Positions 21,598 through 29,035 of a stretch of DNA of 29,102 nt are shown here, piece after piece. Numbering within the stretch: the first letter of the stretch is position 1; every line of letters starts with the position of its first letter. The translations under genes were made by a program, and so were the position numbers. This DNA is from an uncultured Blautia sp. (GTDB lineage Bacteria > Bacillota > Clostridia > Lachnospirales > Lachnospiraceae). The notes beneath the pieces were generated by a model. That model worked only from the letters and a program-made list of their open reading frames with translations, was not told the DNA's origin and made no database searches. Location of the stretch: the NCBI GenBank assembly GCA_934371915.1, contig CAKROE010000028.1:1-29102 (forward strand). The letters run 5' to 3'.

Positions 21598-22158
21598 TCA
21601 TGCAGTTTTTATCTTATCCAGATACTTCCGCACCACTTCCAGACCTCCGGTGGGCACGCAGAAGATATCCCTGTGCTTTTCGCATTTTTCACAGACGTCC
21701 TCCAGATCAAACCACTGAACGCTCTCTACCTCTTCTGTCTGAAGAATAAGTGCGTCTGTATTTACAGGTTCTTTGAAGATATAAACAAATGCAATTTCTT
21801 CGTCCCGGAACATTTTTCCGTGGAATTCTTTTGCAAAAGATATTGGGAAGGTTCCGGCAAAATGCAGCTGTTCCGGTACTGCACTGATTCCCAGTTCTTC
21901 TTTCAGTTCCCGAAGTGCAGATTCCAATGGTTCATCTCCTGCCTGAATATGACCTGCAGAAGAAGTATCAAATTTTCCCGGAAAGGAATCCTTATTCTGT
22001 GATCGTTTCTGTAAAAGGATCTGCACTCTGCCCTCTTTTTCACGGATAATCCAGATATGTGCTGTCCTGTGCGGAATTCCCTCTGCATGAGCTTTTTCCC
22101 TTGATATGATCTGTCCAGTTGGATTACCTTCACTGTCTATAACATCAAATAATTCCAT
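21598..22158 (-). CDS. Nudix hydrolase (IPP isomerase-like/YfcD-type)
   Basis: The 186-aa protein has a Nudix box at GHIQAGDEPLESALRELKEELGI (about 69-91): the glycine, REL, EE and LG positions match, but the first glutamate (G-x5-E) is aspartate. The N-terminus ELFDVIDSEGNPTGQIISREKAHAEGIPHRTAHIWI is typical of the group related to isopentenyl diphosphate isomerase and YfcD, whose substrates are mostly unknown. It would cleave a nucleoside-diphosphate-linked compound in the cytoplasm. The ribosome binding site is AAGGAAAG. It lies 40 bp after the small 83-aa gene and probably shares its promoter. Confidence 0.88.
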   Translation of the reverse strand: MELFDVIDSEGNPTGQIISREKAHAEGIPHRTAHIWIIREKEGRVQILLQKRSQNKDSFPGKFDTSSAGHIQAGDEPLESALRELKEELGISAVPEQLHFAGTFPISFAKEFHGKMFRDEEIAFVYIFKEPVNTDALILQTEEVESVQWFDLEDVCEKCEKHRDIFCVPTGGLEVVRKYLDKIKTA

Positions 22159-22198
22159 TTTTATTCTTTCCTTTTTTATCTATTTATGTTCAAACCAG

Positions 22199-22450
22199 CT
22201 ATGATTTCTTCCTCTCGTATATCTTTTTGATTTTCTCTGCTACTTCCTGTAATTTTTGAGCCCGATATCCAAAAATCCTTAATACAAGATCTCCCGTTGT
22301 CAAATGAGTAACACCACCATCAATTTCGGGATCTTCATCAAGTATCTGCCAGATTTTCTCCTCATCTATGTTGTTGATTTTTGACAGGAAAAGATTGGCC
22401 ATATGAGTCAATGTCTGTAGATCTGAGCAAGCAAGCTTGCCCATCTCCAC
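22199..22450 (-). CDS. Small helical protein of unknown function
   Basis: About 83 aa from a GTG start. It is soluble and mostly helical (LTHMANLFLSKINNIDEEKIWQIL; LRIFGYRAQKLQEVAEKIKKIYERKKS) with a central GGVTHLTTGDLV. I do not recognise it. The start is uncertain: neither the GTG nor the ATG two codons later has a good ribosome binding site. A sigma-A promoter 28 bp upstream puts the transcript start near 22471, so a start further upstream is unlikely. It is followed by the Nudix gene, with which it probably forms a two-gene unit. Confidence 0.5.
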   Translation of the reverse strand: MEMGKLACSDLQTLTHMANLFLSKINNIDEEKIWQILDEDPEIDGGVTHLTTGDLVLRIFGYRAQKLQEVAEKIKKIYERKKS

Positions 22451-22477
22451 AGCCGCTGTCCGGGCTTTTTTATCTAT

Positions 22478-22506
22478 ATTTTAATCGTTCTTTCCTCGGA
22501 TTGCAA
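22478..22506 (-). promoter_or_regulatory. Sigma-A promoter for the 83-aa/Nudix unit
   Basis: Minus strand TTGCAA (22501-22506), 17 bp, TAAAAT (22478-22483), directly after the terminator of the acidic-protein gene. Confidence 0.6.
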
Positions 22507-22514
22507 CAAAAACA

Positions 22515-22535
22515 GCCGGGCTTTTGGGGCCCGGC
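22515..22535 (-). terminator. Terminator of the secreted acidic-protein gene
   Basis: GCCGGGC pairs with GCCCGGC, 7-nt loop, then TGTTTTTGTT on the minus strand, about 25 bp beyond the stop. A standard strong intrinsic terminator. Confidence 0.9.
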
Positions 22536-22560
22536 CATAATCGCTTCACTTTTTTAATTT

Positions 22561-23298
22561 TTACTCAGCCTGAAGAACAGCGGTATCTACCATGGAAACA
22601 CGGATGGTCTCACCCTCAACGGTGATATCCATCTCTTTTGCCAGCTCGTCAACGGGAACCAGTTCCAGATCAGATTCTGCTCCTGCTTCTGTTGTAAAAT
22701 GCATTACAGAGCTGTTCTCGCCTTCGGTCTCCTCATAAGTACCTGCCAGAGTCTCGCTGGTTCCGTCCGGTTTCTTCTGATTGATTGCCAGAGCATTATT
22801 CTCGGTATCAAAAACGAAGGTCAACTGATTGCCGTCTGTATCAGTTCCGGCATAGATCATATAATTCTGAACATTCTCATCAGCCAGAGCAGTCTGATCT
22901 ACATAGGTCAGTTTGACTTCGCTGCCAGTGGGCTCGTAAGTGAGAACGGTTTCTGTCTCGGAAACATCCTCATAACCGAACACATAATCCTGTCCGTCCT
23001 CCTCATCTGCGATAGTGAAGGAACCTTCGTCAAAGCTGATCGGACCGGTTACATAAGTGGTGTCTTCTCCCTGCGGTGTCAGAGAAACACAGCCTTTTTC
23101 ATTCTCCGTGTTGATAGCGATGGTCCATACGATATCGTTATCGTCGGTTCCCTGCATCACCAGGATCGAGCTGTCAGCTTCGGTTTCCTCTTCTGCTACG
23201 GCTTCCGTTGCCGTTTCTTCCTCTGCATCATCCGCGAATGCATATACAGGAAATGCCATGGTTGCCGCCAGAATCAGTGCTAACAGTTTTTTCTTCAT
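22561..23298 (-). CDS. Secreted acidic protein of unknown family
   Basis: The 245-aa protein has a signal peptide at 1-22 (MKKKLLALILAATMAFPVYAFA). A Glu/Ala/Thr-rich stretch follows (23-43), and then a beta-rich domain of about 200 aa with many Asp and Glu (QGTDDNDIVWTI, GPISFDEGSFTIADEEDG, LTYVDQTALADENVQNYMIYAG). The end returns to a strand pattern (EGETIRVSMVDTAVLQAE). No motif, lipobox or sorting signal is visible. The ribosome binding site is AAAGGAG. The gene is divergent from the LytTR/GHKL two-component genes, and its -35 lies just next to a pair of direct repeats that look like a LytTR site, so it is probably a target of that system and perhaps part of its sensing loop. Confidence 0.8.
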   Translation of the reverse strand: MKKKLLALILAATMAFPVYAFADDAEEETATEAVAEEETEADSSILVMQGTDDNDIVWTIAINTENEKGCVSLTPQGEDTTYVTGPISFDEGSFTIADEEDGQDYVFGYEDVSETETVLTYEPTGSEVKLTYVDQTALADENVQNYMIYAGTDTDGNQLTFVFDTENNALAINQKKPDGTSETLAGTYEETEGENSSVMHFTTEAGAESDLELVPVDELAKEMDITVEGETIRVSMVDTAVLQAE

Positions 23299-23327
23299 AA
23301 TATTTTCTCCTTTGCGCTTTTTTCTTC

Positions 23328-23355
23328 ATTTTATCTGAATTTTTTTTAAAATCAA
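23328..23355 (-). promoter_or_regulatory. Promoter of the secreted acidic-protein gene
   Basis: Minus strand TTGATT (23350-23355), 16 bp, TAAAAT (23328-23333). The short spacer and weak -35 fit a promoter that needs an activator. Confidence 0.55.
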
Positions 23356-23362
23356 GAGGTCA

Positions 23363-23394
23363 GGGACGAACGCAAAATTTGTGGGATGAATGCA
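23363..23394 (-). promoter_or_regulatory. LytTR-type direct repeat site
   Basis: On the minus strand TGCATTCATCCC and TGCGTTCGTCCC repeat with a 20-bp period (10 of 12 bases identical). They lie on the same face of the helix, the nearer one about 7 bp upstream of the acidic-protein -35. LytTR regulators bind paired direct repeats of this kind in tandem. Confidence 0.6.
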
Positions 23395-23428
23395 GGGACT
23401 TTTTCTGGAAAACTGTTTCTGTTTTTAG

Positions 23429-23434
23429 TATAAT
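23429..23434 (+). promoter_or_regulatory. -10 of the two-component operon
   Basis: Perfect TATAAT about 37 bp upstream of the response-regulator start; no convincing -35, so it may be weak or activator-dependent. Confidence 0.45.
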
Positions 23435-23470
23435 AAAAAAGAAAAAACGACATAACACGAGGTGATCCAT

Positions 23471-24202
23471 TTGAAAATTGCTATTGTAGATGATGACGCA
23501 CAGGATACCGACCGGCTGGCCACCTTTCTGGCTGAATGGTCCGAAGAACATCACCTGGACTTTTCTGTCACTGTTTTTCATAAAAGCTCGGATTTTTTAA
23601 AGGCTTTCGAGACAGCCCGCTACAGTCTGGTCTTCATGGATATTTACATGGGGCCGCCCAGCGGTATCGACACTGCCTTGAAGCTCCGGGAAAAAGACTC
23701 CCACACCGTCCTGATCTTTCTCACCAGCAGTCTGGAACACATGCCAGATGCCTTCCGCTGCCACGCCTTCGATTATCTGGTCAAACCTTTCGATCTGGAG
23801 CAGATGAAAAAGACGATCCGGGACGCCCTGGCTTTCCTTCCGGAAAAAGAACAGTACCTGAATCTCTCCGTCCACAAGCAGAACGTTCCTATTTTTTACT
23901 CGGATATCCGCTATGTACTGGCCAGCTCCAATTACTGCATGGTCTATACAAAGGAAGAATACCGCTGCCGCATGTCCTTTTCCCAGATTCAGGAGCTTCT
24001 GGAAAATGACAGCCGTTTCCTGGTCATCAACCGGGGCGTCCTGGTAAATCTGGACTATGTGGAATCCATGGACGGGCTGATCTGCCTCATGAAGGACCAG
24101 CGGACGTTTCCTCTCAACACCCGCAAACATGTGCAGCTGGAACAGGCCCTCATCGAGCACCGTTTCCGCCGCCGAAAAGAAAAACTTCGAAGGAGGAGCT
24201 GA
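23471..24202 (+). CDS. LytTR-family response regulator
   Basis: The 243-aa protein has a receiver domain at 1-122 with acidic cluster D7-D9 (MKIAIVDDDAQ), phospho-acceptor D57 (LVFMDIYMG), T85 and K105 (YLVKPFD). A LytTR DNA-binding domain spans about 130-235 (IFYSDIRYVLASSNYCMVY, FLVINRGVLVNLDYVESMDG, FPLNTRKHVQLEQALIEHRF). This is the AgrA/VirR type of regulator. The TTG start is chosen because GAGGTG is about 6 nt upstream and it gives the standard receiver N-terminus; a GTG 9 bp earlier lies inside that binding site. It is followed at 2 nt by its sensor kinase. The likely target site is the direct repeat in the divergent gap. The gene is visibly GC-richer than most of the window. Confidence 0.93.
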   Translation: MKIAIVDDDAQDTDRLATFLAEWSEEHHLDFSVTVFHKSSDFLKAFETARYSLVFMDIYMGPPSGIDTALKLREKDSHTVLIFLTSSLEHMPDAFRCHAFDYLVKPFDLEQMKKTIRDALAFLPEKEQYLNLSVHKQNVPIFYSDIRYVLASSNYCMVYTKEEYRCRMSFSQIQELLENDSRFLVINRGVLVNLDYVESMDGLICLMKDQRTFPLNTRKHVQLEQALIEHRFRRRKEKLRRRS

Positions 24203-24204
24203 CT

Positions 24205-25566
24205 ATGAACTGGCACTACATCCTTTTCTCCGCTGCCGAATACAGTGTTATCCTCCCGGCGGCCCTTTTTTGCCTGATTCCGGTCCGGAGCCATCTTCGC
24301 ACAAGGCTTTCCCCGGCTCTTTTTCTCGGAGCTGTTTCCGGCGTCATTGTCCTTGTCTGCCTGCTTCTCGGCACCTGGCAGAGTTTTTATCCCCAGCTGG
24401 AATCCCACTATACCTCCATGCTCCCGGTCTTTGCAGCGGCCCTGCTTCTCTATTTCTGGTTTGTCCAGGTGGATAATATGAAGCTTTTCTATCTTTTCAC
24501 CTGCGCCGTATCCCTCTTTTCCTTTTCCGGAATGGCCAACTATATGACGGAGGCCATGTTAAAGCCCAATGATGACTACCTGGCTCCCTCCAGCCTTGGT
24601 CTCCCCGTCCAGTGGCTCTGTATCCTCCTGGGAATGGCCCTTTTTCTTCTTCTCTTTTCCAGGCGTTTCACCTGGGTCATCGACCATTTCCATGAACGCG
24701 CTGTCTGGCGGACGGCCTGGCTTTTCCCTACAATCATCGCCGTCTGCAACATTTACATGGTACCGAAAAAATACTCCACCATGCATGTCGGCCGGATTTT
24801 CCAGGTTTCTCTCTTTATCGAAGGCACCCTGCTGATCCTTTTCTTTCTGTTCCAGTCCTTTTTTCTCAAAACCGCCCATGCCGTTACAGAACGGGCCGAG
24901 ATGGAAAAGGAAAACCAGATGCTGGAAATGCAGGCCAGCCAGTACACCAGTCTCCAGTCCTATGTCACCCAGACCAGCCGGCTGCGCCATGATTTCCGTC
25001 ATACGGTCCGGACCATCACAGCCCTGACAGAACAGAAAGAATACGAGCGGCTTCTTCAATACCTGACTGATTACAACCAGCAGCTGGCCGCTTCCGACGC
25101 TACCCGGTTCTGTTACTGCTCTCACCTCGCCGCCAATGCGGTCCTGGCTTATTACGGCGATATCGCTGCCAAACAGCAGGTACCCTTTCACTGTGAAGCC
25201 GATCTTCCGGCCTCTCTCCCCGTCTCCGACGTGGATCTCTGTGTGATCCTGGGAAACCTTATGGAAAATGCCATCCAGGGGTCGCTTACCATCCCCGCCG
25301 CCGAGCGTTACATTCACCTTTCCATCGATATGGAATCCAAAGAACTCTATATCCTTCTCACCAACCGGTTTGACGGCTTCATTCAGGAGCGGGACGGCCG
25401 TATCCTCTCCTCCCGGGAAAAGGGTCACGGCATCGGCCTTTCCTCAATCCGGGCTACCGCAGAAAAATATCACGGTCTGGCCCGCTTTGAATATCATGAG
25501 CAGGAATTTTCCGCCAGCATCATGCTGAAACTCGCCCCGCCTGCCGCCGATCCGGCGAAACTTTAA
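24205..25566 (+). CDS. GHKL-type sensor histidine kinase (AgrC-like)
   Basis: The 453-aa protein has six or seven membrane helices in 1-222 (about 10-27, 37-57, 72-88, 95-112, 134-152, 171-187, 199-219), a coil (225-258), the phospho-acceptor motif LRHDFRHT (H262) and a GHKL ATPase domain with N351/N355 (NLMENAIQG) and the glycine loop EKGHGIGLSSI (405-415). This is the HPK10 layout, usual for peptide or membrane-signal sensors. GGAGGAG precedes the ATG. It pairs with the LytTR regulator directly upstream; no AgrB/AgrD-type peptide gene is seen nearby, so the signal is not evident. It is GC-rich with C-ending codons, unlike its neighbours on both sides, which may mean different origin. Confidence 0.93.
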   Translation: MNWHYILFSAAEYSVILPAALFCLIPVRSHLRTRLSPALFLGAVSGVIVLVCLLLGTWQSFYPQLESHYTSMLPVFAAALLLYFWFVQVDNMKLFYLFTCAVSLFSFSGMANYMTEAMLKPNDDYLAPSSLGLPVQWLCILLGMALFLLLFSRRFTWVIDHFHERAVWRTAWLFPTIIAVCNIYMVPKKYSTMHVGRIFQVSLFIEGTLLILFFLFQSFFLKTAHAVTERAEMEKENQMLEMQASQYTSLQSYVTQTSRLRHDFRHTVRTITALTEQKEYERLLQYLTDYNQQLAASDATRFCYCSHLAANAVLAYYGDIAAKQQVPFHCEADLPASLPVSDVDLCVILGNLMENAIQGSLTIPAAERYIHLSIDMESKELYILLTNRFDGFIQERDGRILSSREKGHGIGLSSIRATAEKYHGLARFEYHEQEFSASIMLKLAPPAADPAKL

Positions 25567-25611
25567 CTTGACACTGTATCAAAGCAGGCGTAAACTTAAA
25601 ACAATCGTTCG

Positions 25612-25745
25612 TAACTGTTCAGTACCTTCGCAGTTACGAGCAAAAATCCCATCGCCTTCGGCGATGGAATTTTTGCGTGAAGCTCTCGGGATTTTGGCAT
25701 ATTCATGCCAAAACGCCTCGCGGAATAGTGGATACTGAATAGTTA
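25612..25745. repeat. Palindromic intergenic element 1 (MITE-like)
   Basis: About 134 bp bounded by imperfect inverted ends TAACTGTTCAGTA and (complement) TAACTATTCAGTA. Inside are a large hairpin (25640-25676) and a second perfect one, TTTTGGCAT-ATTC-ATGCCAAAA (25692-25713), then CGCCTCGCGGA. The last part (CATATTC...CCTCGCGGA) recurs in the element at 27678-27889. It lies between the sensor kinase and the anti-sigma gene (convergent ends) and has no real coding capacity. Confidence 0.7.
25640..25676. terminator. Bidirectional terminator hairpin in element 1
   Basis: GCAAAAAT, one mismatch, CCATCGCC, 3-nt loop, then the full complement ending ATTTTTGC. It has an A-run before and a T-run after on both strands, so it can end both the two-component and the sigma/anti-sigma transcripts. 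Confidence 0.8.
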
Positions 25746-25824
25746 TAATCATTCTTATTGACACAACATCATTTTCCGGAAATTCCAGCGGCTTGTGCTC
25801 TTTTCTCTTTTGTTCTGTTCCTCC

Positions 25825-27009
25825 TTACCTGATATCAATCCGTATCTTCTCTCCAACAGCTTTCCATGCAGAGTCATCTCCTGCATCGTAGACTTTTCCT
25901 TCTTCTTCGGCATAGGTGTTATCATCTAAATCATACTCTTTAGTAACGCTGCTTTCCATTATATCATCGGATTTCAGATAAAGCTGTAATTCCAGGTATT
26001 CGCTGTCAGGATCTGGAATCTCCGGTCTTTCATCATCTCCGGCAGTTCCATACGTTCTCCAAAAATCAGTCTTAAATTGCCAGTTACGACTGATGGCTTC
26101 TGTTTCTGCATCATCCTTCAGTTCATATCGCACTTTGTTTCCTTTACTGTCTGTTCCACGCAGCTCAACGTCGTACTTTTGGAACAATTTTTCAGGCACG
26201 TCTGCCGAGATACTGCTCTGTAACTTGTTCAGGAAAATATCTTTCAGTGTCACCGTACCTTCTTCTGTCTCAACAGAAATATTTTTCAGTTCTTTATCCG
26301 TTGTCTGCTTCAGGATTTTCTCACGAGAAATGTTGAAATCAAATGTAAATTCTGCTAATGATTTTTCCCATTCATCATAGTCACACGCATTGAGCACAAG
26401 ATGCACTTCCGGATTTTCTCCGAGATCTGTCGGTGCATGAAAACGGTACTCCTGTACACGGTCATATTCCTCTTCATCTCTGTCGGCATCTGTATCTAAT
26501 AAATCATCTACAGAATAAGGAGAATACTCCCCATTCATATATTCATCCAGCTTCTGACTATTTATTGTAGTTTTATCCATATCAAGTGTAATTCCCGTAT
26601 TCTTAAAGGATGAAATGTTCTCCGATTTTCCCTGCTCGTTCTCTTCGGAATTATCAATCTTTGCATGCACCCTGAACAGTAAAACACCCTCATCCAGAAC
26701 AACTTCTTTTATGTTTACAGTGATCCCCTGATCGATCTGGGACATGTTTAAAACCTCCGTGTAAGACTCAATTCCATTCTGAAATCCTAATGTTTCTCCT
26801 ATGGATAAAGCAAAATTTTTGATTGCAGCCTGCACTTTCGGATTCGACAAAACAGTCGAAATTAACGCCAAAATCACACAGGCAGCCGCCAGTTTACTCC
26901 AGAATGATGGCGTCCAGGCTTTTTTCTTCCCTTTCCATTCTCCCTCTACTTCGCTGATATATTTCGAATCAATATTGCCAAATTCTTTTGAAAAATCGAA
27001 TTTTTTCAT
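25825..27009 (-). CDS. DUF4179-type transmembrane anti-sigma factor
   Basis: The 394-aa protein has a short cytoplasmic N-terminus (1-36, MKKFDFSKEFGNIDSKYISE), the usual sigma-binding side, and one membrane helix (about 37-56). The outside domain begins NPKVQAAIKNFALSIGETLGF, the typical DUF4179 entry, and continues as a beta-rich Ig-like domain (TEVLNMSQIDQGITVNIKEVVLDEGVLLFRV). Proteins of this type hold the ECF factor made by the upstream gene until an envelope signal frees it. Start: the ATG used overlaps the sigma stop as ATGA, with AAGGAAGGG upstream; another ATG two codons earlier is possible. It is the last gene of the unit, ended by the element-1 hairpin. Confidence 0.85.
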   Translation of the reverse strand: MKKFDFSKEFGNIDSKYISEVEGEWKGKKKAWTPSFWSKLAAACVILALISTVLSNPKVQAAIKNFALSIGETLGFQNGIESYTEVLNMSQIDQGITVNIKEVVLDEGVLLFRVHAKIDNSEENEQGKSENISSFKNTGITLDMDKTTINSQKLDEYMNGEYSPYSVDDLLDTDADRDEEEYDRVQEYRFHAPTDLGENPEVHLVLNACDYDEWEKSLAEFTFDFNISREKILKQTTDKELKNISVETEEGTVTLKDIFLNKLQSSISADVPEKLFQKYDVELRGTDSKGNKVRYELKDDAETEAISRNWQFKTDFWRTYGTAGDDERPEIPDPDSEYLELQLYLKSDDIMESSVTKEYDLDDNTYAEEEGKVYDAGDDSAWKAVGEKIRIDIR

Positions 27010-27563
27010 AAGCATTTCCCTTCCTTTTTTAAGACCTTCAACAGCTTCTTCCTGCTTCGGTACAGATTCATTTTCACACTTCCGACAGACATCGCATGCC
27101 TTTTGGCAATCGTCGCAACCGAATCAAAAAACCAGTATCTTCTCACAAAAATATCTCTGTCCTCTGCATCCATTTTTCCAAGAAAATCATTGATGATCTC
27201 CAGCAGTTCTTTCTCCGCCAGCTGATCTTCAATGGTATAGGCAACACTCAGCTGATCCATTTCACCTAATACATCTGCCATATGTAAATCCGGGCGCCTG
27301 TCGGCATATTTTTTACGCAAACGGTCAATACTTAAGTTTCTCGTGATCCTGCCGCAAAAATGCGATAATACGGAAGGCTTCTTCGGCGGAATCAGCGACC
27401 AGACCGAAAACCAGGTATCATTCAGGCATTCTTCCGAATCTTCTTTATTTGTAAGCAGATTCCAGGCAATCTTGTAACAGTACGGATGATACTTGTCGCT
27501 CAATGCTTCGATCGCATGCTCATCCCTTATCTCAAACAAAGATATGATCTCATTGTCTTTCAT
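27006..27563 (-). CDS. ECF-type RNA polymerase sigma factor
   Basis: The 185-aa protein has the normal size for a soluble ECF factor. Region 2 lies at about 20-88 (CLNDTWFSVWSLIPP, FCGRITRNLSIDRLRKKYA) and region 4 at about 118-178 (MDAEDRDIFVRRYWFFDSVATIAKRHAMSVGSVKMNLYRSRKKL). The ribosome binding site is AAGGAGG. It overlaps its anti-sigma gene by 4 bp, so the two are translated together. It controls an envelope-stress or antimicrobial-type response in related pairs; the signal here is unknown. Its sequence is not close to the long membrane-tethered factor at 5648-8173. Confidence 0.93.
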   Translation of the reverse strand: MKDNEIISLFEIRDEHAIEALSDKYHPYCYKIAWNLLTNKEDSEECLNDTWFSVWSLIPPKKPSVLSHFCGRITRNLSIDRLRKKYADRRPDLHMADVLGEMDQLSVAYTIEDQLAEKELLEIINDFLGKMDAEDRDIFVRRYWFFDSVATIAKRHAMSVGSVKMNLYRSRKKLLKVLKKEGKCL

Positions 27564-27620
27564 TTACGGGGTGTCCTCCTTGTTTTGTGTTTCGAAAGGA
27601 AATTTTCCTACTCATACTAT

Positions 27621-27647
27621 ATATCGTAAAAAAGCCCAGATGGTAAC
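27621..27647 (-). promoter_or_regulatory. Possible ECF autoregulated promoter
   Basis: Minus strand GTTACC (27642-27647), 15 bp, CGATAT (27621-27626), upstream of the ECF gene. It has the general ECF look but there is no second copy in the window, and it does not match promoters A-C. Confidence 0.3.
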
Positions 27648-27677
27648 AAAAACTTCAAATTTCTTTATAAAAGAACA

Positions 27678-27889
27678 AAGCGGACAAGTCCGCTTCAAAC
27701 TCCCTGAATCCCTCAATCTTTGAGGGACTTGTTACGCTTTGCGCGCCAGATGCAGTCTGCTTCAGCAGACATATTCCTCATGCATCTGGTCGCATCCTCG
27801 CGGAGAGTTTTTGTGTAATAGGAACATTACGGAGTAATTTCCTATTACACAAAAAAGTCCACTACTCACACAAGCAATGGACTTATATT
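27678..27889. repeat. Palindromic intergenic element 2
   Basis: A chain of hairpins: AAGCGGAC-AA-GTCCGCTT (27678-27695), TCCCTCAA-TCT-TTGAGGGA (27709-27727), CCAGATGCA/TGCATCTGG (27746-27789) enclosing GTCTGC-TTCA-GCAGAC, the terminator at 27808-27855, and AAGTCCA/TGGACTT (27855-27884). CATATTC and CCTCGCGGA are shared with element 1. It fills most of the 370-bp gap between the ECF gene start and the hydrolase gene end. No gene is seen in it. Confidence 0.7.
27808..27855. terminator. Long hairpin terminator after the hydrolase gene
   Basis: Perfect 17-bp stem TTTTTGTGTAATAGGAA with its complement; one bulged base and five further pairs (ATTAC-GGA-GTAAT) at the tip. A-run and T-run at the two ends make it work on both strands. 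It closes the hydrolase/nitroreductase unit on the minus strand. Confidence 0.85.
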
Positions 27890-27933
27890 AATGATTTGTC
27901 AATCATATATTATTGTGATATTCTGTTTGAATT

Positions 27934-28455
27934 TTATCTGACAATATCTATCTGGCACATTTTCATAGCGTTCAATGCATTTTCATGACTTTCCGGCGTC
28001 ACTCCTGCGCAACATGCCGCGTCTACTATGATTGGAACTTCCGGAAGAGCCGCTTTTACCAGAAGCGCATTGGAAATCACGCAGATATCCGTGCAAAGAC
28101 CAATAAATGTAATGCTTCCTATTTCATCATCAATGTTCATTGCCACCAGATCATCAGCCAGATCTGTAGAACCAAAAGTTTCTTTATCAATCGGTTCTGT
28201 TTTTCTGAGGCTATCCAGTTCATTTCTGATCTGCCAGCCTTCTGTGTTCCGGATACAGTGTGGTACCGGAAGTTTCTTTCCTTCCTGTGTATCCAGATAC
28301 CATGATTCATGAGTATCTCGTGTAAAAAGAACTGTTCCTTTGAAATTTCTGATCTTCTCTTCTACTTTTGGAACGATTGCAACAGCTTCTTTGGTTCCAA
28401 GAGCACCATCAATAAAATCATTCTGCATGTCTACCACAACTAAAATATCCTGCAT
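27934..28455 (-). CDS. Cysteine hydrolase, isochorismatase/nicotinamidase family
   Basis: The 173-aa protein shows the catalytic triad of the family: D9 (VVVDMQNDF), K91 (DKETFGST) and C125 (GLCTDICVISNA). The nicotinamidase metal site is also recognisable: D47 and H49 (RDTHESW) and H66 (LPVPHCIRNTEGWQI). This points to a PncA-like enzyme that turns nicotinamide into nicotinate for NAD salvage, rather than to isochorismatase, though other amides are possible. The ribosome binding site is AAGGAG, 7 nt from ATG. It lies 33 bp after the nitroreductase gene, so both are probably on one message; NAD salvage and an NAD(P)H-using flavoenzyme would fit together. Confidence 0.88.
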   Translation of the reverse strand: MQDILVVVDMQNDFIDGALGTKEAVAIVPKVEEKIRNFKGTVLFTRDTHESWYLDTQEGKKLPVPHCIRNTEGWQIRNELDSLRKTEPIDKETFGSTDLADDLVAMNIDDEIGSITFIGLCTDICVISNALLVKAALPEVPIIVDAACCAGVTPESHENALNAMKMCQIDIVR

Positions 28456-28488
28456 AATTATTCTCCTTCTCTTTTCTCTGTGTCACTT

Positions 28489-28989
28489 TTATTTTTCAAT
28501 GAAATGTATTCGTTCAGGCGCAAATCGGTTCTGCTGAGGTCTTGTTTCTGCTGGATAGCCCAGTGCAAACATAGAAAATACTTTCACATTTTCAGGGAGT
28601 TCCAGAAGTCTGTGTATTTCTTCCATACGGTCTTCCACTGGTGCGATACCAAACCATACTCCTCCGAGACCCAGCGCATCTGTTTCCAGCCAGATATTCT
28701 GCTGAGCAATCGCCATATCAATTTGCGCAAAAGATGGTGCAGCAAGTCCTTCTGTATGATATACAGGAACAATAACTACAGGCGCCCCTGCTGCACATCC
28801 GGTGTATGGAGTTACTTTGGATAATTTCTGGATTTTTTCTTTATCTGTCACCACAAAAAATTCCCACGGCTGCTGGTTACATGCACTTGGTGCCTGCATT
28901 CCCGCCTTCAGAATCTCCATGATTTTTTCCTTTTCTACTGGTCTATCTTCATATTTTCTTACACTGATTCTGTGAAAAATACTGTTCAT
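28489..28989 (-). CDS. Nitroreductase-family FMN oxidoreductase
   Basis: The 166-aa protein fits the short nitroreductase group. The FMN-binding start HRISVRKYEDRPV (6-18), APSACNQQPWEFFVV (33-47), the central helix IDMAIAQQNIWLETDALGLGGVWFGI and the ending MFALGYPAE are all present. It transfers hydride from NAD(P)H through FMN to quinones, nitro-compounds or similar; the natural substrate is unknown. Proteins of this size act as homodimers. The ribosome binding site is AAGGGAG. It is the first gene of the unit with the nicotinamidase-like gene, under an extended -10 promoter about 40 bp upstream. Confidence 0.92.
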   Translation of the reverse strand: MNSIFHRISVRKYEDRPVEKEKIMEILKAGMQAPSACNQQPWEFFVVTDKEKIQKLSKVTPYTGCAAGAPVVIVPVYHTEGLAAPSFAQIDMAIAQQNIWLETDALGLGGVWFGIAPVEDRMEEIHRLLELPENVKVFSMFALGYPAETRPQQNRFAPERIHFIEK

Positions 28990-29026
28990 ATTACATGCTC
29001 CCTTGCTTACTATTTAAGATAGTTCT

Positions 29027-29035
29027 ATTATAACA
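29027..29035 (-). promoter_or_regulatory. Extended -10 promoter of the nitroreductase unit
   Basis: Minus strand TGTTATAAT, perfect TATAAT with the TGn extension; no good -35. The last 67 bp of the window show nothing else. Confidence 0.6.

Noticed and set aside
22474..22480. An upstream start for the 83-aa gene at an in-frame ATA, as a decayed ATG
   Set aside because: The ATA falls on the -10 box of the TTGCAA-17-TAAAAT promoter, so it would not be in the transcript.
24559..25428. 289-codon frame antisense to the GHKL kinase
   Set aside because: It mirrors the GC-rich kinase gene, has no domain pattern and no ribosome binding site; the kinase frame is clearly real.
25579..25764. 61-codon reading frame on the minus strand
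   Set aside because: It lies wholly inside palindromic element 1 and has no ribosome binding site; its coding look comes from the repeat sequence.
27678..27889. A CRISPR array or riboswitch in the repeat-rich gap
   Set aside because: The repeats are inverted arms of different hairpins, not evenly spaced direct repeats, and no known riboswitch core is recognisable.
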